Positions 63,825-64,000 of a stretch of DNA of 64,000 nt are shown here, one piece after another. This DNA is from Gordoniibacillus kamchatkensis (GTDB lineage Bacteria; Bacillota; Bacilli; Paenibacillales; NBRC-103111). The position numbers were made by a program, and so were the translations under genes. The notes beneath the pieces were generated by a model. It was not told the DNA's origin. It did not search any database and saw only the letters and a list, made by a program, of their open reading frames with translations. Location of the stretch: the NCBI RefSeq assembly GCF_000829455.1, contig NZ_JXAK01000019.1, positions 38,810 through 102,809 on the forward strand, read 5' to 3'. Position 1 is the stretch's first letter, and each line of letters begins with the position of its first letter.

Positions 63825-64000
63825 TGAAGTGCACCCCTTAGAATAGACATTGGAAAAACCCCTAGGTTAATCCGATGATTTCTAAGGGGTGCATTTTTAT
63901 GCAGTCAAGGGTCAGAAGTTTAAAAAGTATCCAGAGGAATTGAAGAAAGAAGCTATTCGCCTTCATATGGAGGAGAAGTGGACGTATCGGCAGATTACTG
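63825..64000 (+). mobile_element. Left end of an IS3-type element, running off the window
   Basis: TGAAGTGCACCCCTTAGAATAG begins the element like an IS terminal repeat. TGCACCCCTTAG (63830-63841) and CTAAGGGGTGCA (63882-63893) form an internal inverted repeat. The transposase OrfA start follows. Right end not in the window. Confidence 0.75.
63889..64000 (+). CDS. IS3-type transposase OrfA, partial
   Basis: The frame KGQKFKKYPEELKKEAIRLH and then MEEKWTYRQIT is the N-terminus of an IS3-type OrfA with its helix-turn-helix start. It opens from a GTG at 63889. The ATG at 63899 would give the usual start only if one G were added (MAVKGQK...), so a further one-base deletion is possible. Continues past 64000. 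Confidence 0.75.
   Translation, partial: MHFYAVKGQKFKKYPEELKKEAIRLHMEEKWTYRQIT

Noticed and set aside
1..64000. tRNA, rRNA genes and CRISPR arrays
   Set aside because: No cloverleaf-like, rRNA-like or regularly spaced repeat series noticed on reading; a tRNAscan or repeat finder would settle this.

Overview
The window looks like chromosomal DNA of a Paenibacillus-type, spore-forming Firmicute. The reasons are the moderate-to-high GC with Bacillus-like AGGAGG ribosome sites, many TTG/GTG starts, YesM/YesN-type sensor and AraC-regulator pairs beside sugar ABC transporters, XerS, LplA/YtcP-type transporters and strong stem-loop terminators. I saw no rRNA, tRNA or CRISPR array.

Layout. (1) 1-5.3 kb: a ROK repressor, three Gfo/Idh/MocA dehydrogenases (the first with a one-base frameshift) and a sugar-phosphate isomerase-like TIM barrel, closed by a strong terminator. 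(2) 5.3-7.7 kb: a large HAD-domain protein on the minus strand. (3) 8-17 kb: a response regulator and sensor kinase, then a sugar ABC operon with a cre-like site, two permeases, and a second dehydrogenase/isomerase pair. (4) 17-20.5 kb: small enzymes, a GIY-YIG fragment, and a divergent AraC regulator / GH88 unsaturated glucuronyl hydrolase pair with a 21-bp direct-repeat operator. (5) 20.6-24.7 kb: frameshifted xerS, an ABC-ATPase fossil, and a cell-wall amidase convergent with an M23 peptidase. (6) 24.9-42.7 kb: a zinc-starvation supercluster. It has a HupE-type membrane protein (frameshifted), two complete ZnuABC-type importers, four intact COG0523 GTPases plus one fossil, three Fur/Zur paralogs (one frameshifted), a NicO-type metal transporter, a zinc-ligand-poor ribosomal protein L33, a 2Fe-2S protein, QueD, MoaB and a methyltransferase. 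Eleven Zur-box-like sites (core GTAA-N3-TTAC) sit at its promoters. (7) 42.8-49 kb: a decayed accessory zone with an Xre fragment, DinB, MFS and LysR genes, a multiply broken deacetylase, IS256 debris, and two kinds of duplicated intergenic DNA. (8) 49.4-63.5 kb: more carbohydrate genes: an FAD oxidoreductase, an LplA-type transporter, a response regulator with a frameshifted sensor kinase, a GH38 mannosidase and another binding protein. (9) 63.8 kb to the end: the left end of an IS3-type element running off the window.

Working together: the sugar regions are parallel sense, import and oxidise modules, with cre-like elements at their transporter promoters. The zinc island combines import (ZnuABC, NicO, HupE), allocation (COG0523 GTPases), sparing (variant L33) and maintenance of a zinc enzyme (QueD) under Zur-type control. 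Many broken genes here are repaired by adding one base, so either the assembly has indel errors or decay is unusually common. This should be checked before any are treated as true pseudogenes.
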